This document shows positions 21,748 through 33,027 of a stretch of 64,000 nt of DNA, one piece after another. Source of the DNA: Hysterangium stoloniferum (lineage: Eukaryota > Basidiomycota > Agaricomycetes > Hysterangiales > Hysterangiaceae); contig WHVD01000050.1 of the NCBI GenBank assembly GCA_015178975.1, forward strand, positions 124,001 to 188,000, read 5' to 3'. The notes beneath the pieces were generated by a model. It worked only from the letters and a program-made list of their open reading frames with translations, was not told where the DNA came from and made no database searches. A program made the position numbers and the translations under genes. Position 1 is the stretch's first letter, and each line of letters starts with the position of its first letter.

Positions 21748-22732
21748 CTACTTCAAAGTCTCTGACACCCCAAATCCTCCTTCCACTTCAACTACTGTAT
21801 CATCCGCAAACTCCACACTTTCCACCATATCCTGCACTTCATCATCCTCACTTTCTGGCCCCTTTCCTGACTCCCACCTTTTCTCAACACATTCCACCAA
21901 TGGATCATTTGGCTGTTCCCTTGCCTTATCGGAAAACCTCTCAGAAACTGTGATAACGCCGATGCTAACCATTACCTTCTCCAGAAATTCGTTTTGCCTC
22001 CGGAAATTCCAGGTCAATGAATGGAAACCTTTTTCCTGGATATTGTTATGGTGCTCCAGTGCATCCCACATTTTCATAAGTTCCATCCTGATAAAAACTA
22101 ACGCGTCTACGGTATCCTTGAGCTCAATGCCCATACTCTCCATATTTGGCACTTCAGCTTCCACAATCTTGGCCGTTCCCAAATTTTCCACATCATCAGT
22201 TTTCTGAGCCTTCTCACCTTTCGGAACCCTCTTCACGGCGAGAGTGCACAGAAGTTTGAGAACCATGCAGGGATAGTAAGTTCCACCCCATTTTACCTTC
22301 TGTTTCCAACACGTCATGTTCTGAATCGAACATCGATAACATGGACTGTCGTGGACAACTTCCATCCGTTCCGGAGCTTTGACCTTTTGTTTCTGTTTCA
22401 GACATGAATCAACTTCCAACCTTTTACAAAGTCACTTACTTTTGGACTCAAAGGCCCAGCCTCTCCCTTTCCCTCCACCTCCACAGCTTTTCACTGTATC
22501 CAATAGTTATCAGATGAAAATACGGAAACTTATGGTTTAAACTTACCTTTCCCTCCCCTATCTCCTCCTTTCTCCTTTCCGCCACCTCAGACTCCCGCTG
22601 CTTTCTTTCTGCCTCTTCCTTCTTCCTCTGAACCTCCACCATCTTCCGTATCCACACCTCCTTTTCCGCCTTCACCCACTCTGACTCCCACTTTTCTGCC
22701 TCTTCAGCCTCCTTCAACTCCCACATCAACAT
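21748..22732 (-). CDS. Spliced antisense Cys-rich gene of the Gypsy element
   Basis: It lies convergent to pol, ending 98 bp past the integrase-chromodomain ORF. Exon 1 (22732 to about 22547) encodes a highly charged coiled-coil-like segment (KEAEEAEKWESEWVKAEKEV). It ends at a perfect GTAAGT donor. A short middle exon (about GEAGPLSPK) is followed by a second GTAAGT intron ending AAACAG. The last exon, about 22391-21748, has CYRCSIQNMTCWKQK and YYPCMVLKLLC, a Cys pattern like a degenerate zinc-cluster. It then has a long acidic helical region (LEHHNNIQEKGFHSL). No known enzyme motif. Middle-exon borders are inferred. Possibly a regulator carried by the element, or a nucleic-acid-binding protein. 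Confidence 0.5.
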
Positions 22733-22747
22733 CTTTTCCTCCTCCTC

Positions 22748-22980
22748 TTGTCATCACTTCATCTCCTCCATGCTCTGTCATTTTCGTTGAAGTTCTTCGA
22801 CCACTCAGACTTAATGGCAAACCTACCCTGCAAGAACAGCAACATCATATGTATAGCAACCTTTGCCTTCCTCTGTGTGAAACCTGGCCACCATGTCTCA
22901 GAATGCCCTATCATGAAAGCTAACTCTTCCAAAGAATGTTTCACTAATGCTGCAATGAAGAAAGATCATGGATATAAGCA
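22748..22980 (+). pseudogene. Gypsy gag zinc-knuckle fragment
   Basis: Reads FAFLCVKPGHHVSECPIMKANSSKE, the same region as the intact knuckle at 17.85 kb with the first Cys replaced by Phe. It is the only recognisable part of another element copy, between the antisense gene and an inverted LTR. Confidence 0.6.
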
Positions 22981-22987
22981 AAAAGGG

Positions 22988-23529
22988 GGGATTAAGTTCC
23001 ATGACAGGACTTATTCCAGAACTATCAGGAAATAACCAGGAACTCAGATACTTCCAGGTAGAGTCAGGACTTGGCTTCAGCTTATGTGCTGTGCCCCTAT
23101 GCACATGCTCAGATGTCCTTAATTTCAGAGGACTGAGAAGTGTCAGAGAGCTTATGGATATTCAGAGTTCCAAAGAGTTCCAAATATCAAGTATACAGAG
23201 AGAGAAGAGGAATAAGCTAACTAAGTTGATATCAGATCTAAGGTATAAGTACAAATGCATGGAAACTAATATAGACACTCTGGCTATTGTACTACAGATT
23301 GAGATCACAATAAAAATGAATTAGGATAGAAGTTCCAAATCAGGAACATAATAAACAAATGAATGAATACTTGTCAATGGACAAGTTACAAAATATGGAA
23401 CAAGGGCAAAGTTTGGTATGTCTGGAGATTAGTTAGTTTCTGGAGGCAGAGAATACATCCGAATATTGGAATATCTAAGAATGGAAGGTTATATCAGAAC
23501 ATTGAAATATCTAGGAACAGATCATAACA
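22988..23529 (-). repeat. Gypsy LTR in inverted orientation
   Basis: Inverse of the 10.1/16.6 kb LTR family. The plus strand shows TTATTCCAGAACTATC and GTCAGGACTTGGCTTCAGC, and ends AACAGATCATAACA at 23529 (minus-strand start TGTTATGATCTG). It is not in the orientation expected for the 3' LTR of the + strand Gypsy element, so it is a separate or rearranged copy. It follows a GGGGGG run at about 22985. Confidence 0.65.
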
Positions 23530-23959
23530 GGAGGGCTCACAAGGATGGGTACAAAGGAATGAGTTAGAGGGCTTAGAATTGGCACAGAGATAATACTGTT
23601 CAGTCAAAACAAAGATAAAAAATCTATAAAGGATTATCTGGTGGAGAGAAACAGTGCTCTGCAGAGGCTGCTCTCTCACTCCAGCTATATGAGGAGACAA
23701 AGTGAGGTGACAGACAGGAATTAAATGAGGTGACACAATCACAAACTGACTGGACACTGCTACTGCTCTGCAGCATGTGGGCAATTATCCACAATTAGAA
23801 TGCCCTACAAGCATTGAATGAGTGTGTAAATTGCAAAATAATATTTATTAGCAGACTGAATGGTATGCCTCATATGAATATCAGGAACCCATTCAGTTTG
23901 TTAATCTTTCATTAGTTGCACTCACACATAATTAATATGGAGGGACAGAGAGTGGATAT
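23530..23959. other. Intergenic, nothing supported
   Basis: No convincing ORF, repeat or RNA gene was found between the inverted LTR and the miniature LTR element. Confidence 0.5.
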
Positions 23960-25122
23960 TGTTGGGATTTATTAGGATATGTTGCAAGCCATTGAGCTTT
24001 ATGGTCTCATACTGTACAGTAGCTTAGTCATTGGTTGTATTCTAGTTTAAGGGGTTTGTCACCCTCTCACCTGCATGAAAACCCATCATATATTCTTACA
24101 GGTTATGGGCCCCACCAGTTGCCTCTAATTTGCTTATCTACTGCTGCTATATCTAAACTACACCCCTTTGTCATTGTCAACATTGCTGCTCCTCTTTCAA
24201 AAATTTTGTTGGCACAATGAGAGGTGAACTTACAAAGTGTGGTATTGGGACTAGTAAAGATACTGTGGAGTGGCAGTGGTATATGGAGCATGGTTTATTG
24301 GGGTTGGACTCACAGATTGTTGTACATTGAACATGATGTTCCAAGCACATCTACAGGTTTTATGAAGACACCTATGGTTTGACTTCAAGTTCTGTGAACC
24401 GACTTTTGCGAGTAGGCTTGTTGTCCCATGAGTGGCCAAGCTGAATTATTTCATGTTATTTGTGTGGACTAGGAGTTTTGAGGAGGGCTCTGAGGTCTGG
24501 CATCAGAAATCTGGGAGGTTAGGTGTGTACAAGGAGTTCTGAGCCTGAGGTACAATTCAACGCTAATGTAGCAGATGTGTGGTCTGGGAGGTTGGGGAAA
24601 TGCTTACTAGGAGCAAGGGATGCTCCAAGGTACAATTCGACACCAAATGTACCAGACAATTTTTGCATCTAGTGGGCACAGCAGATTTTCAATTTTTGGA
24701 CAAATATTGCATCTAGTGGGTGCAGTGGATTTTTTGTTTTCAATTTTTGGACGGATTTTTGGACAGATCTTGTGTCTAGTGGGCACAGCACTGTGTTTCA
24801 ATTTTCAGATGAATCTTGTGTCTAGTGGGCACAGCGGGTGTGCTTTTCGATTTTCAGACAGATTTTCAGACAAATTTTGCATAAAGTGGGCACATTTTCT
24901 TTTGTGTTAAAAAAAGTGTTTAATTTTGCATTTGGTGTGCATGGATCAGCCATGGCACCTCAATGACTTGCAAAGTGGGTGTGTTGGGATTTATTAGGAT
25001 ATGTTGCAAGCCATTGAGCTTTATGGTCTCATACTGTACAGTAGCTTAGTCATTGGTTGTATTCTAGTTTAAGGGCTTTGTCACCCCCTCACCCACATGA
25101 AAACCCGTCGTATATTCTTACA
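23960..25122 (+). mobile_element. Miniature LTR retrotransposon (TRIM), 1,163 bp
   Basis: Two 141-bp LTRs (23960-24100, 24982-25122) begin TGTTGGGATTTATTAGG and end TTCTTACA, with only a few differences. The first is followed by GGTTATGGGCC, the same primer-binding site as the Copia element at 2.8 kb. The second is preceded by a purine-rich AAAGTGGGTG. Flanking 5-mers are GATAT and GAGAT (4 of 5). The 881-bp interior encodes nothing recognisable. It holds about five degenerate copies of a 45-55-bp unit around TCTAGTGGGCACAGC (24665-24895). Probably mobilised by Copia proteins. Confidence 0.85.
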
Positions 25123-25189
25123 GAGATATGAAATACAACGGGTGGTGCCTGGTGACCCCAATTAATCACATCCCCTTGCCTTCTGAATA

Positions 25190-26234
25190 CAACGATCCTC
25201 GTGGTTTGCTTTTTTCCCACGAATATTACCGTAATTCGAAAGGTTGTGTTACGTCATCTACTCCTCATTTTGAGAACTACGCATACTATCCATGTGATCC
25301 ATAACTGCCCCTACGTAAGTTACTATGAATATCCCTTACCGAATTGGCCACTTCAGCGCGTTCCGCAACTTGTTAAATGTTACCTCCCCCCAACCGGCGA
25401 CTATACATATGTCAAAGGCCAGTATGTACTTTGCTCCATACTTTATTCTTGCCGTTTAGATGTCGCGCGAATTTTTATACGCATGTCAATCATACGGAAC
25501 GTATTATTGCTATCATGGACCTGAACTCAAGAGGCCAGCAAAATATAATTCATGATTAAAGTAGCGTTTGGGTTGGATCTCTCTGCGCTCATGTTTCGGC
25601 TCGGCTCCCCAGTTTTAGCCTTTTAGAGTAGTTTGGGACTTTGAGATAGTCTTTAGTCAACTTCAGCAATTATGGTGGTGGCGGGAACGGCGGTATAGAT
25701 CGTCATCTCTGCGACAGCTCTCCTTGATTCGCCACCATGAGGCAGGCCCATGAGAACGAGGCAGTGAAGTGATACATTAGACTAGTACATGCGGACATGT
25801 AATTACAGTCAACCATATGGCGGAGCCCTAACAGACTATAAATTTGTCTCACAATAAAACATTCTCGGATTTTATTTATTTATGTTTTATGTTTTATGTT
25901 TTTTGATTCTTTCTAAAGTATTTACTTAACAATACAGACGTGGCCGTTGTAGATATCGGTAAACTTTTGTTTTGTATTGTCTCCACTTTGCAGGCAGATT
26001 CCAGTGTATGGCACACCCTTGGAGAAACTTGGAAATTTGAAGAAATCGGTCCAGTGAGTGTATTTAGGAGTACCACTAACACTAAGTAATATTTGATACG
26101 CTGTAGCTGGCATCCATTCCGTCACCCCTGTCTGGCAACCAGAGGCTACCTGACCTGACGTCCCACATACATTGCATCCACATTGCCAAGCTTATTTTGA
26201 AATTATGTCAATTCAATCCCGTATCTACATGATA
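25190..26234. other. Upstream flank of MFS copy B, duplicate of 4.2-5.8 kb
   Basis: Collinear with the region upstream of MFS copy A. No gene supported. It ends at the TA (26233-26234) where the pogo-like element is inserted. The matching place in copy A (about 5763-5764) is uninterrupted. Confidence 0.7.
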
Positions 26235-28978
26235 CAGTCGAACCCCTCTTAACCCATACCTCTGATAACCCATAACCCCTTATATCCCATAGTTCGAGCT
26301 GTCTACCAACTTGGTTCGCAGGAAATTGCATACCATAACCCATAGGTCCGCAATAACCCATAACCCATACCCCTCAGAAGGCAAAACCCATACTGAATTA
26401 GATGTAGTCCCTTAATTTTATTGTCAAATAATCAATCATTGTTAGCTCATCACAATGATGCACCACTGCACCTACTGAATAGCCCCCAAGTAAACTTTTA
26501 CAATTTTTTTTCCCCTCGAAAAATATTAATATGACAATCCTATTGAGCTGAGTTTGAAATATGTGTCCGTGGCTGATAGAATGTGTCGCATCTATAGTTG
26601 TTTGTTGATTGAACCTACTGAGCTTTTATTATCCATATCCAAGGATAGTATGGCTCCTAGACCACTTGAAATTCTTAAGAAAGGGCTTGCTAAATTTACA
26701 GAAACAATCAAGACTCGCAAGAAGGAACTTAGTGCAAAGCTAGCTAGGGCAGAAACCATTTCGTCATCAGATGGGCACTGGTTGGACAATGAAGCAAACA
26801 CTATTGATGAGCAATGTGTTCTTGACACCTTGGAGTCAGCCTCAGACTATGAGCGAGGGCTTGAACGCTTGGATGAAAATGGAAAGGCAATTGTGAGGAA
26901 GCTGAGGGAGTGGGCTGGTGACTTGGTGAAGGTTGCAGGAAACAAACGGAAATGTACAACTTTTTTAATGCCTGAGAAAAGCAAATTACTAATAACTCTG
27001 TGAAGATTCCATATACGAGAAAGGACCTAAAGCACCTAAGAAGAAATCTGATAAGCCAGTCACTGCTCGTACTTTTACAAAGAAAGAAAATGCTACATTG
27101 GCTCAGCGCATAGAAATCCTTGATTGGCACCACAAAAATGGCCAAAACCAATCAAAGACGGCTCAGCATTTCAATCCAATCTACCCAAACCTTAAGATCA
27201 AACAGCCATTAGTCTCAACATGGATCAAAGAAGAAGCAAAATGGCGTGAGCTTTGGGAACAGGCAAACCACCAAAGTGACTGGATGATGAAACGAGCTCG
27301 ACAGACTGAGCATCCGGAGGTTTCTGAAATGATGTATTTATGGGTTTTGAAGGCCATGGGTGATGAAATTCTGCTTACTGGGGAAGTCCTTCGCCAGAAA
27401 TGGAACCAGTTTGCAGACTTGGTGGGTATTCCCGAAGATGAGAGACTGACATTGAGCAATGGTTGGTTGGCACGTTTCAAGGACAGGAATGGCTTGAAGG
27501 AGATGAAGAGACATGGGGAAGCCGCATCAGCACATGCTGACACTGTGGAGAGGGAGCGAAAACGGATTCAAGAGCTTATTATAAAGTACAAATATGAGCA
27601 TCGTGATATCTTTAACATGGATGAAACAGGTCTTGTTTATGGGTACATACCTATTTCCTTATTTCTACCTCCATATCTGACTCCAATGCATAGACTTGTA
27701 CCAGACAGAGGCCTGTCAGATCATAAACAATCAGGAGTCAAAAACAAAAAGCTCAGGTTGACATACACATTCACAACAAATGCTGATGGGTCTGAGAAAC
27801 TCCCAGCTTTCATCATTGGGAAAGCAGCACAGCCACGAGCTTTCAACAAGAAGACCGGAATCCAATTGGGGTTTTACTACCGAAATAATGCAAAAGCTTG
27901 GATGACTGCACAACTCTATCAAGACTGGATTCAGCAATGGGATCACGAACTTGGAGACAAAAATCGAAAAATACTTCTTCTTCAAGATAACTTTTCTGGC
28001 CACATTGTTCCTACCAACCTTCAAAACATCCAAGTTGAAAACTTCGAGCCAAACCTCACTGCACATGTCCAACCAAATGACCAAGGTATCATCAGATGCT
28101 TCAAAGCCCACTACCGTACCAGGTTCATTCAACGGGCTGTTGATCGTTACGACGAAGGTATAACACCAGCTCAAATCTATGACATCAATCAGTTGCAAGC
28201 AATGCGGATAGCAGATGCTTCTTGGCATGATGTCGACACAACGACCATTCGCAATTGCTGGCGCAAAGCAGGAATCTTACCTGAAATAAATCCCACTTTG
28301 TCTCACCCTTTAATTCCAATTACTTCACTCCTCAATGATCCTTCCTCCGAGTCCCAAATGTATCCAGTTGCCCACACTGAAAAGCAAGTTGAGGCTGCAC
28401 TCGATGATTTGGTTGCTACAGGGGCACTCCAGATGAAGAATCGAATGGATGTTGAATCTCTTCTCAACCCGGCTGGTGAATCTCATGCCTTGATGGAAGC
28501 ATCGGACAAGGAAATCTATCAGTGTGTTATTGATTCAATTGTGGCACACGAGAACATCGAGATAAATGGTGGAGACAATGTTGATGAGGATATACCCATT
28601 GAACCTCACCCCACCCGGCGTGATGTTCTCAAGGCAGTATCCACCATCAACAGGTACATTGATGACAGGAATGACCCCATCACACGCAAATTCGAAGCAA
28701 TTCTGGGCTCATTCAAACGGCAGCTCCGCCTCGAAGCAACGACGAGTCTGAAAGAAACTGTTATAACTGACTTCTTTCAGAAATCATAGATGGATCACAC
28801 ACCTTAGTCTACACTTGTTGCAGTAACGTAGTTTAACATAATTCTATAATCCTTTCGAAGATTTTTTACAAATTTTCCACCATTTTTGAGACTATTTTTA
28901 GCATACCTCTCCAAACCCATAACCCCTCATAACCCATACCTTGGGCCATCCACCGAGGGGTTAAGAGGGGTTCGACTG
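26235..28978 (+). mobile_element. Complete pogo-like DNA transposon, 2,744 bp
   Basis: The terminal inverted repeats start CAGTCGAACCCCTCTTAACC at 26235 and the inverse ends at 28978, at least 23 bp perfect counting the flanking TA. Subterminal sequence on both sides is rich in the motif TAACCCATA. TA is duplicated (26233-26234, 28979-28980). The paralogous segment at about 5.76 kb has the same flanks without the element, which confirms both ends. One spliced transposase gene fills it. Confidence 0.95.
26650..28789 (+). CDS. Pogo-like transposase, 2 exons, about 695 residues, apparently intact
   Basis: Exons 26650-26953 and 27006-28789 are joined across a 52-bp intron (GTACAA...CTAATAAC...GTGAAG), which restores one frame of 2,088 nt. 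An earlier ATG at 26554 is possible; I prefer MAPRPLEI. An N-terminal coiled segment is followed by a helix-turn-helix (LAQRIEILDWHHKNGQNQSK). Next comes a CENP-B-type second helix-turn-helix (GEVLRQKWNQFADLVG, LSNGWLARFKDRNGL), then a DDE_1 core. The core has Asp in FNMDETG (about residue 307), Asp in LLLQDNFSGH (about 429) and Asp in QPNDQGIIRCFK (about 460). The DD30D spacing fits pogo/Fot1-like enzymes, which cut and paste at TA. No stop in either exon, so activity is plausible. Confidence 0.88.
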
Positions 28979-28980
28979 TA

Positions 28981-29812
28981 TACTGACGATGATGTGTGCA
29001 GATCTGGTTCGACCGATTGTAGGAGACAAATTTTCAACTGGAAATCGGAGCGGAAGTCAGCTTACGTTTTCCAGCCGTCGGAAGAGTGTGTCGTTATGAT
29101 AGGGAGCAAGTACCGGATAACTTGAGGCATGACCAACTCTGATATATGGTGACTAAGCAACTGCTAACTTTGTCGAAACTTGACACACAAAGAGCTGGCC
29201 AAAGGGTGTTTACATGTGAAAGTTTGGGGATTACCGCTAGGGTTTAGGGTTTTCAGAGATTAGATTAGAGGGTAGGGAGGATTAAGTCTTTCGATTATGC
29301 CGTCCCGAGGAGGAACTTTCAGGCGGGGTAGGATCTTGTGACAATTACGGCAGGCAGTTTCTACACAGAGTCGGTAACTTGGTATGTCGTTTTAATCAGA
29401 CTGATATGAACGTTTTATTAAATAAATTATATCAAATATGTATCAAAAAGTTCTCTTGAGCGGGAACTTTCCCCTTCTCACGCCCCGTGTCCTATTTCAC
29501 TGGCCTGCTCTTTCCGCGAATTGGCAATAAATAAGGGCTTGAGGACTGGAGCTTGACATCCACATGAGGTACACTGTCGCTTGAATTAATTTCAGTGTCG
29601 AAGGAGATCTCGCGTTGGTCTTCCTCATCAAATAAAGAGCTTGTCTGGTTCTGGTTCTGCGACAGACTACAACGAGCATTGCCACCAGGTGACGGTTGCA
29701 TATTGATCTGAAATAAAACATCTGCCGGTAAGATGATAATATATAATTCTATGGGAATGTCTCTTCCCACTTAAACCCAGCCTGACTCTTCGCTCTTGTT
29801 CAATACTACAAT
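28981..29812. other. Upstream flank of MFS copy B, second part
   Basis: Duplicate of 5.77-6.54 kb, collinear up to the MFS start codon. No gene supported. The TTTAGGGTTTTAGG-like runs near 29235 are matched in copy A near 6030 and are not telomere arrays. Confidence 0.65.
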
Positions 29813-31836
29813 ATGCTTACCCCAGAAACGACGGCAGACTACAACTTGGCAAAGAACCGTCTCCTTCGCAAGCTGGATATAACTCTGCTGCCTATGTTGA
29901 CACTTGTGCTTCTCATGTCGTCCGTAGACAAATCAGCAGTCGGTATGTATCATCTTTTTCTTGGCTTGCGTATTGAGAACAGTGTTTCCAAGGGTATGCG
30001 AAAATAGCAGGTAAATTATGCACTTTCAGGTCTTGAGGATGGTTATTAATGCGTCTGAAAATATTAGGACTCGAGCGCGACCTGGGTTTGAAAGGTCTAG
30101 ACTTTAACATCGGGATTTCCCTATTTTATGTTACTGTCAGTCTCTCTTAATGTCTTTTTGATCAACATCGAATACTATTTTCATTAGTATTTTGGCTGCC
30201 AAATTCCATCTAATATTGTTTTAACCCGCATTGGTCCAGTTTGGCTTGCATTCTTAGTCATATCATTTGGTCTCGTAACAATATCCACAGCATTCATTAG
30301 TAATTTTGCGGGGTTCCTGGCGGCTCGTATAATGTTGGGACTGACTGAAAGCGGATTGATCCCAGGGATCGCGTACGTGCTAAGTCTTGTGAGTGTCATG
30401 TCTGACATGGTAAACTTGATATGGGTAATGATGCGATCAAAGTACTACCCTAGGTCCGCGCTAATAACGCGCATCTCTATTTTCTTGCCGTGGGGAGGTT
30501 CTCTAGGTGGCGCTGGTCAATCGCAGTTTTCTCTTCACGTTTCCTTAAACTTACTTACCCTTTCTCCATAGTTGGCGGTTTCCTCGCGTCTGGATTATCA
30601 TCAATTAATTCAATAGGATCAGTTACCTCCTGGAGGAAGATCTTTCTCGTAGAGGGGATCATTACCATTGCAATTGGGATACTCTGCGTGTTCTTCATTC
30701 CCGATCACCCGAAAAACTCCCGGTTATTGACAGAGGACGAGCGTGCACTTGTCTTGGAAGGGACCGCGAAAAATAGTAATTTGTCAGATGCATTGTCCCA
30801 AAGGAGCATTCACCCACGCCTCATCCTGGGTTCATGCACCTTTCACGTCAACTTCTTTTTTCATGCTAATTGTCATGTACTAATGTAGATCTGCTCATTT
30901 TAGGTTTCCCTTTGCGCTTTGGGTCATTTAATCAACACTCTTTCATTGCAAGGATTAATCGTATTTTTGCCTACTATCGTCGCGAGCCGTAAGTGGTCAC
31001 GAGTTACAAATAATTATATTATATGGCCAACGTCTCCCCTTCCCCCCACCCGTCCTTCGTAGTTGGAAAATTCAGTGAGCGTCTTTTTATCTATCTTATT
31101 CTTTCTCAACGAATAATTTTCGTAGCGACCGTCGAAGCACAACTACGAACGGTTCCGCCGCACTTCGTATCAGGGATTTGTGCTGTTGGCAACGCCTACA
31201 TGTCATATCGGGTTCGACAGCGCGGAATTTTCATTGCTGTTGCTATCCTAGTCATGATTGTTGGCTATGGAATTTTTGTTGGGTCAGATAACTCCCATAT
31301 CCGGTACGCCCCTAGCTATATGATTCAAGCTATTAAGAGACTAAACTATCTCAGATACGGAGCATGCTTCCTGGCTCTTGCGGGATCTGCGTCAAGTTCC
31401 CCAATTTTCCTTTCCTGGGCTGCTGAAAATACAGCTCCAGAGACAGTGCGTGCCATGAGCATCGCTATCGTCAGTGGGGCAGGTGCTATCGGTTCTCTTA
31501 TAAGGTAATGTGTCCTCATCCTTGGCTTTATTTTCGTTGAAAAACATTATATGCGCCAGTGTTTGGGCGTATTTGCCAAGTGATGCCCCGAAATAGTATG
31601 TAATCTGTGCTTTGCAGCCTTGCTTTATCTAACACTGTGCCAGTCGTCATGCCCATTCCTTGGGTCTGGCGGGGACTTGTATTAATTTTGTTCTGGCCAT
31701 CGTTGGAATACTGTACATTAATTGGGAGAATGCGAAAAGAGAGCGGGGCGAACGCAATAATCGATTAATTGGGAAATCGCAGATGGAAATCGATGAGCTA
31801 GGCTCACAGCATCCTGAATATCGCTATCAGCCATAA
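29813..31836 (+). CDS. MFS transporter, allantoate permease (Dal5) type, copy B, 12 exons
   Basis: Spliced CDS: 29813-29942, 29993-30010, 30068-30135, 30188-30388, 30443-30515, 30572-30846, 30904-30988, 31063-31074, 31126-31303, 31355-31504, 31560-31595, 31644-31836. Every exon has exactly the length of its counterpart in copy A, totalling 1,419 nt (472 residues), with no stop. Differences are mostly substitutions: DKSAVGYAKIAG for DRSAIGNAKIAG, and LGLTESGLIPG for LGLTESGVIPG. All introns start with GT here, including intron 2. Conserved exon lengths and an open frame argue that both copies were under selection after duplication, but the substrate is unknown. Complete copies 23 kb apart suggest a segmental duplication later separated by transposons. 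Confidence 0.87.
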
Positions 31837-32149
31837 CTCACATGTTGCACCATCGTTGTATATATAGTGTATATAATTCCGTCGGAGAAGCTGGTGGTCT
31901 GGGATAAAATACGGACTGTGTAAGTTAAGCCTTATAGGGTTTTGCACTTGACATAAAACTGAACCCCAGGCGAGTAATAAAGTTTAACGACGAAGCTCAG
32001 TGCTATCCAATGTCTACCACATGTGGCATAAGCTCAACACCGGCATCCGTAAGGGGACAAGGGACGATTCCAACGAGGGAAAAACCGAGCACCAGTACAA
32101 GTGGGTGTAGAACCAGCTACTGATACATACATCGCCCCTGATGTGTGTC
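31837..32149. other. 3' flank of MFS copy B
   Basis: Short similarity to the 3' flank of copy A (TATATAGTGTATATAATTCCGTCGGAG) just after the stop, then nothing recognisable. Confidence 0.5.
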
Positions 32150-32670
32150 TTAAATTTAATAGAAGATTTTTTACTGCCATGCGTGATACAATTATTAGGA
32201 CTAATGAGGATCAAATCGCGAGGAACAATGTCTGAGCGGTAAAGAGGGCAGAAGGAAGAGCTGATGTGGAGCACAACGAATCGTTGGACCCTGTTTCGTC
32301 CGAGTATAATATGCAAAGTGTGACGGCCGAGGCTGCAGATGCAATGGGGAACCCTGCTGTGTCTGTACTTCCTGTTCCTTTAAACGTCCCATCTGTGACT
32401 ATTGACACCTTGCAGTCTACCTAAGCCACTGGTTTTCCTGACACCAGAAGGGCAAGTAGGACCTCCCAGTGACAGGTGGAATGGACGCTGTCGGAAACAC
32501 AACCGTAAATCTACTGTCATTGCCTACTTCCAATTTCAGGGGAGCCTTGTTGACTGCTATCGACATAGGGCGCCTTGATTCGCTTCTTTCCAGCGTGTCC
32601 AATAACAGATATAAATTTGTGGAGTATCCCAAGGCATCACCCATCTATGATTATGCAGAAATCATGTAAT
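32150..32670 (+). pseudogene. Degenerate protein-coding remnant, family unknown
   Basis: Several open stretches in shifting frames look protein-like: RRFFTAMRDTIIRTNEDQIARNN, then SLDPVSSEYNMQSVTAEAAD, then LTAIDIGRLDSLLSSVSNN ending at a double stop near 32669. Stops and shifts separate them. No family recognised. Confidence 0.3.
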
Positions 32671-32788
32671 AGACTTGAACTGGATCTATCGGCCATACCT
32701 AACCAAATTCCTTTGAGAGTTGGCGTTGCCATAGGCACTTATTAGGATCTTTAATGTATTAACACTTGACAAAGGATTAGAGTGGATA

Positions 32789-33027
32789 TGTAATTCTGGT
32801 GGCACAGCCTTACCACTCGTATCAACTCGATTCTCTAATTCCTCATAGTGCAACTCACGAGGACCACTTCCGCAGGAACTTTACAGTTGCTTACCAATGG
32901 GACCTTATAGGATTAGTTCTTTTACCCAGACTAGACTCTTACTGCACACAGAGTCCGAACAAAAAGACAAAAGAACTTTGTCCTGTCTGCATCCGACTGA
33001 GTGAGGCTGGCTACCATCATCCTTACA
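32789..33027 (+). repeat. Solo LTR, relative of the 368-bp LTR family
   Basis: Starts TGTAATTCTGGTGGC and ends CTACCATCATCCTTACA. The last 55 bp (ACTTTGTCCTGTCTGCATCC, GAGTGAGGCTGGC) align with the 3' end of the LTR at 10.7 kb. Flanks GGATA and GGAGG agree at only 3 of 5 positions, so the insertion is old or the ends eroded. Confidence 0.5.

Noticed and set aside
29225-29285. Telomere-like TTTAGGG runs upstream of MFS copy B
   Set aside because: The runs are irregular and shared with the copy A flank, so they were duplicated as part of the segment rather than added at a chromosome end.
32014-32408. Overlapping minus-strand ORFs of 63-100 codons
   Set aside because: Three different frames are open over the same bases with no motif. 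The plus strand has the more protein-like remnant.
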